From NCBI GenBank assembly GCA_900553295.1, contig USCR01000153.1, positions 1-5,402 on the forward strand: 5,402 nt of DNA. The letters run 5' to 3'. The notes under the pieces were generated by a model. That model searched no databases. It was given only the letters and a program-made list of their open reading frames with translations, and was not told the origin of the DNA. Below are positions 4,837 to 5,402 of the stretch, piece after piece (the first letter of the stretch is position 1; each line of letters starts with the position of its first letter). The DNA comes from an uncultured Eubacteriales bacterium. GTDB lineage: Bacteria; Bacillota; Clostridia; Christensenellales; Aristaeellaceae. The translations under genes and the position numbers were made by a program.

Positions 4837-5402
4837 TCCGCGCCTGGCTGCGGCGGGAGATACGCACGCTGAGCCTGGTGGGGGGGCTATGCCTCCTCTT
4901 TGCCATGGTTTGCCTGCTGTATGGTCTTCCCTGGGAAGCCGTAAGCTATTGCGTGCTTTTGGCCCTGTGCCTGATGTTTTTGGCGGAATGCGCGGGGTAT
5001 TTCCGCTACCGGGCCAAGCTGATGGAGATTGAGCTGCTGCTGGCGCATCCGCCGGAGAACGCGCCCCCCTTGCCCGCCCCCCACGACCGCCTGGAGCATG
5101 ACTATCAGGCGCTGATACAGTCCCTGTGTAACGAGCGCACCCGGCAGGCCGCTCATGCGGACCGGGCCCGCCGGGAGATGATGGATTACTACACCCTGTG
5201 GGCGCATCAAATCAAGACCCCCCTGTCCGCCATGCGCCTGATGCTGCGTTCCCCTGCCGGAGCCACCGGACCGGAGATGGAAGGCGAGCTGATCCAGGTG
5301 GAGCGCTATGTGAGCATGGTGCTCTCCTACCTGCGCCTGGACAGTGAAAGCAGTGATTTCGTTTTTGCCCGCCAGCCTCTGGAACCCATTGTGCGAGGTG
5401 TG
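4833..5402 (+). CDS. BceS/GraS-like intramembrane-sensing histidine kinase, N-terminal 190 residues (3' end outside window)
   Basis: The frame starts at ATG 4833, overlapping the regulator stop as ATGA, and stays open to the window end. Two hydrophobic helices at about 13-33 and 36-54 are separated by only a few residues (GLPWEA), so there is no real extracellular sensor domain, the pattern of intramembrane-sensing kinases. A linker with PLPAPHDRLEHDYQALI leads to the dimerisation/phosphotransfer segment MDYYTLWAHQIKTPLSAM, where H125 is the predicted phosphorylated histidine. The ATP-binding domain is not in the window. Kinases of this group usually cannot sense the drug alone and take their signal from a BceAB-type transporter, whose genes would be expected further to the right. 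Translation is probably coupled to the regulator, as only a weak GGGGA precedes the ATG. A run of seven G (4880-4886) lies in codons 16-18. Confidence 0.93.
   Translation, partial: MIRAWLRREIRTLSLVGGLCLLFAMVCLLYGLPWEAVSYCVLLALCLMFLAECAGYFRYRAKLMEIELLLAHPPENAPPLPAPHDRLEHDYQALIQSLCNERTRQAAHADRARREMMDYYTLWAHQIKTPLSAMRLMLRSPAGATGPEMEGELIQVERYVSMVLSYLRLDSESSDFVFARQPLEPIVRGV

Noticed and set aside
1..5402. CRISPR array, insertion sequence, tRNA, rRNA, attachment site or phage gene
   Set aside because: No regularly spaced repeats, transposase motifs, terminal inverted repeats or tRNA-like cloverleafs were seen by reading; the window is almost fully occupied by the listed genes.

Overview
The window looks like a piece of chromosome from a GC-rich, low-oxygen Firmicute, most likely a Clostridia/Oscillospirales-type gut anaerobe. 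This rests on strong AGGAGG-type ribosome binding sites, housekeeping genes of the rpsB-tsf-pyrH type, a BceRS-like two-component pair, a polyferredoxin/thioredoxin redox gene, and strongly GC-biased third codon positions that open long antisense shadow frames. The taxon is inferred from style; no 16S or other marker is present.

Layout. Bases 1-2118 (+) hold the end of rpsB (ribosomal protein S2), then tsf (elongation factor Ts) and pyrH (UMP kinase), in the classical bacterial order. A strong hairpin followed by T residues lies after each gene, including inside both intergenic gaps. Neither gap has room for a normal promoter between T-tract and ribosome binding site, so these hairpins probably act as partial terminators or processing sites. 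The usual next gene, frr, is absent: pyrH ends at a bidirectional terminator (2143-2193) and meets a convergent gene.

Bases 2192-4007 (-) form a two-gene redox operon read leftward from a clear promoter at 4037-4065. The first gene encodes a 132-residue three-helix membrane protein ending in CTEC. Four bases after its stop comes a 470-residue membrane polyferredoxin (NapH-like) fused to a TlpA/ResA-type thioredoxin domain with a WCTPC active site. The topology suggests electrons pass from cytoplasmic iron-sulfur clusters through the membrane to an external thioredoxin, whose partner may be the CTEC tail.

Bases 4008-4158 are a compact divergent control region with two good sigma-A type promoters (both 17-bp spacers and extended -10 elements) and small inverted and direct repeats.

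Bases 4159-5402 (+) encode an OmpR-family response regulator and, overlapping it by ATGA, the first 190 residues of a BceS/GraS-like intramembrane-sensing histidine kinase that runs off the end. Such pairs usually control a BceAB-type ABC transporter for peptide-antibiotic defence, which would lie beyond the window.
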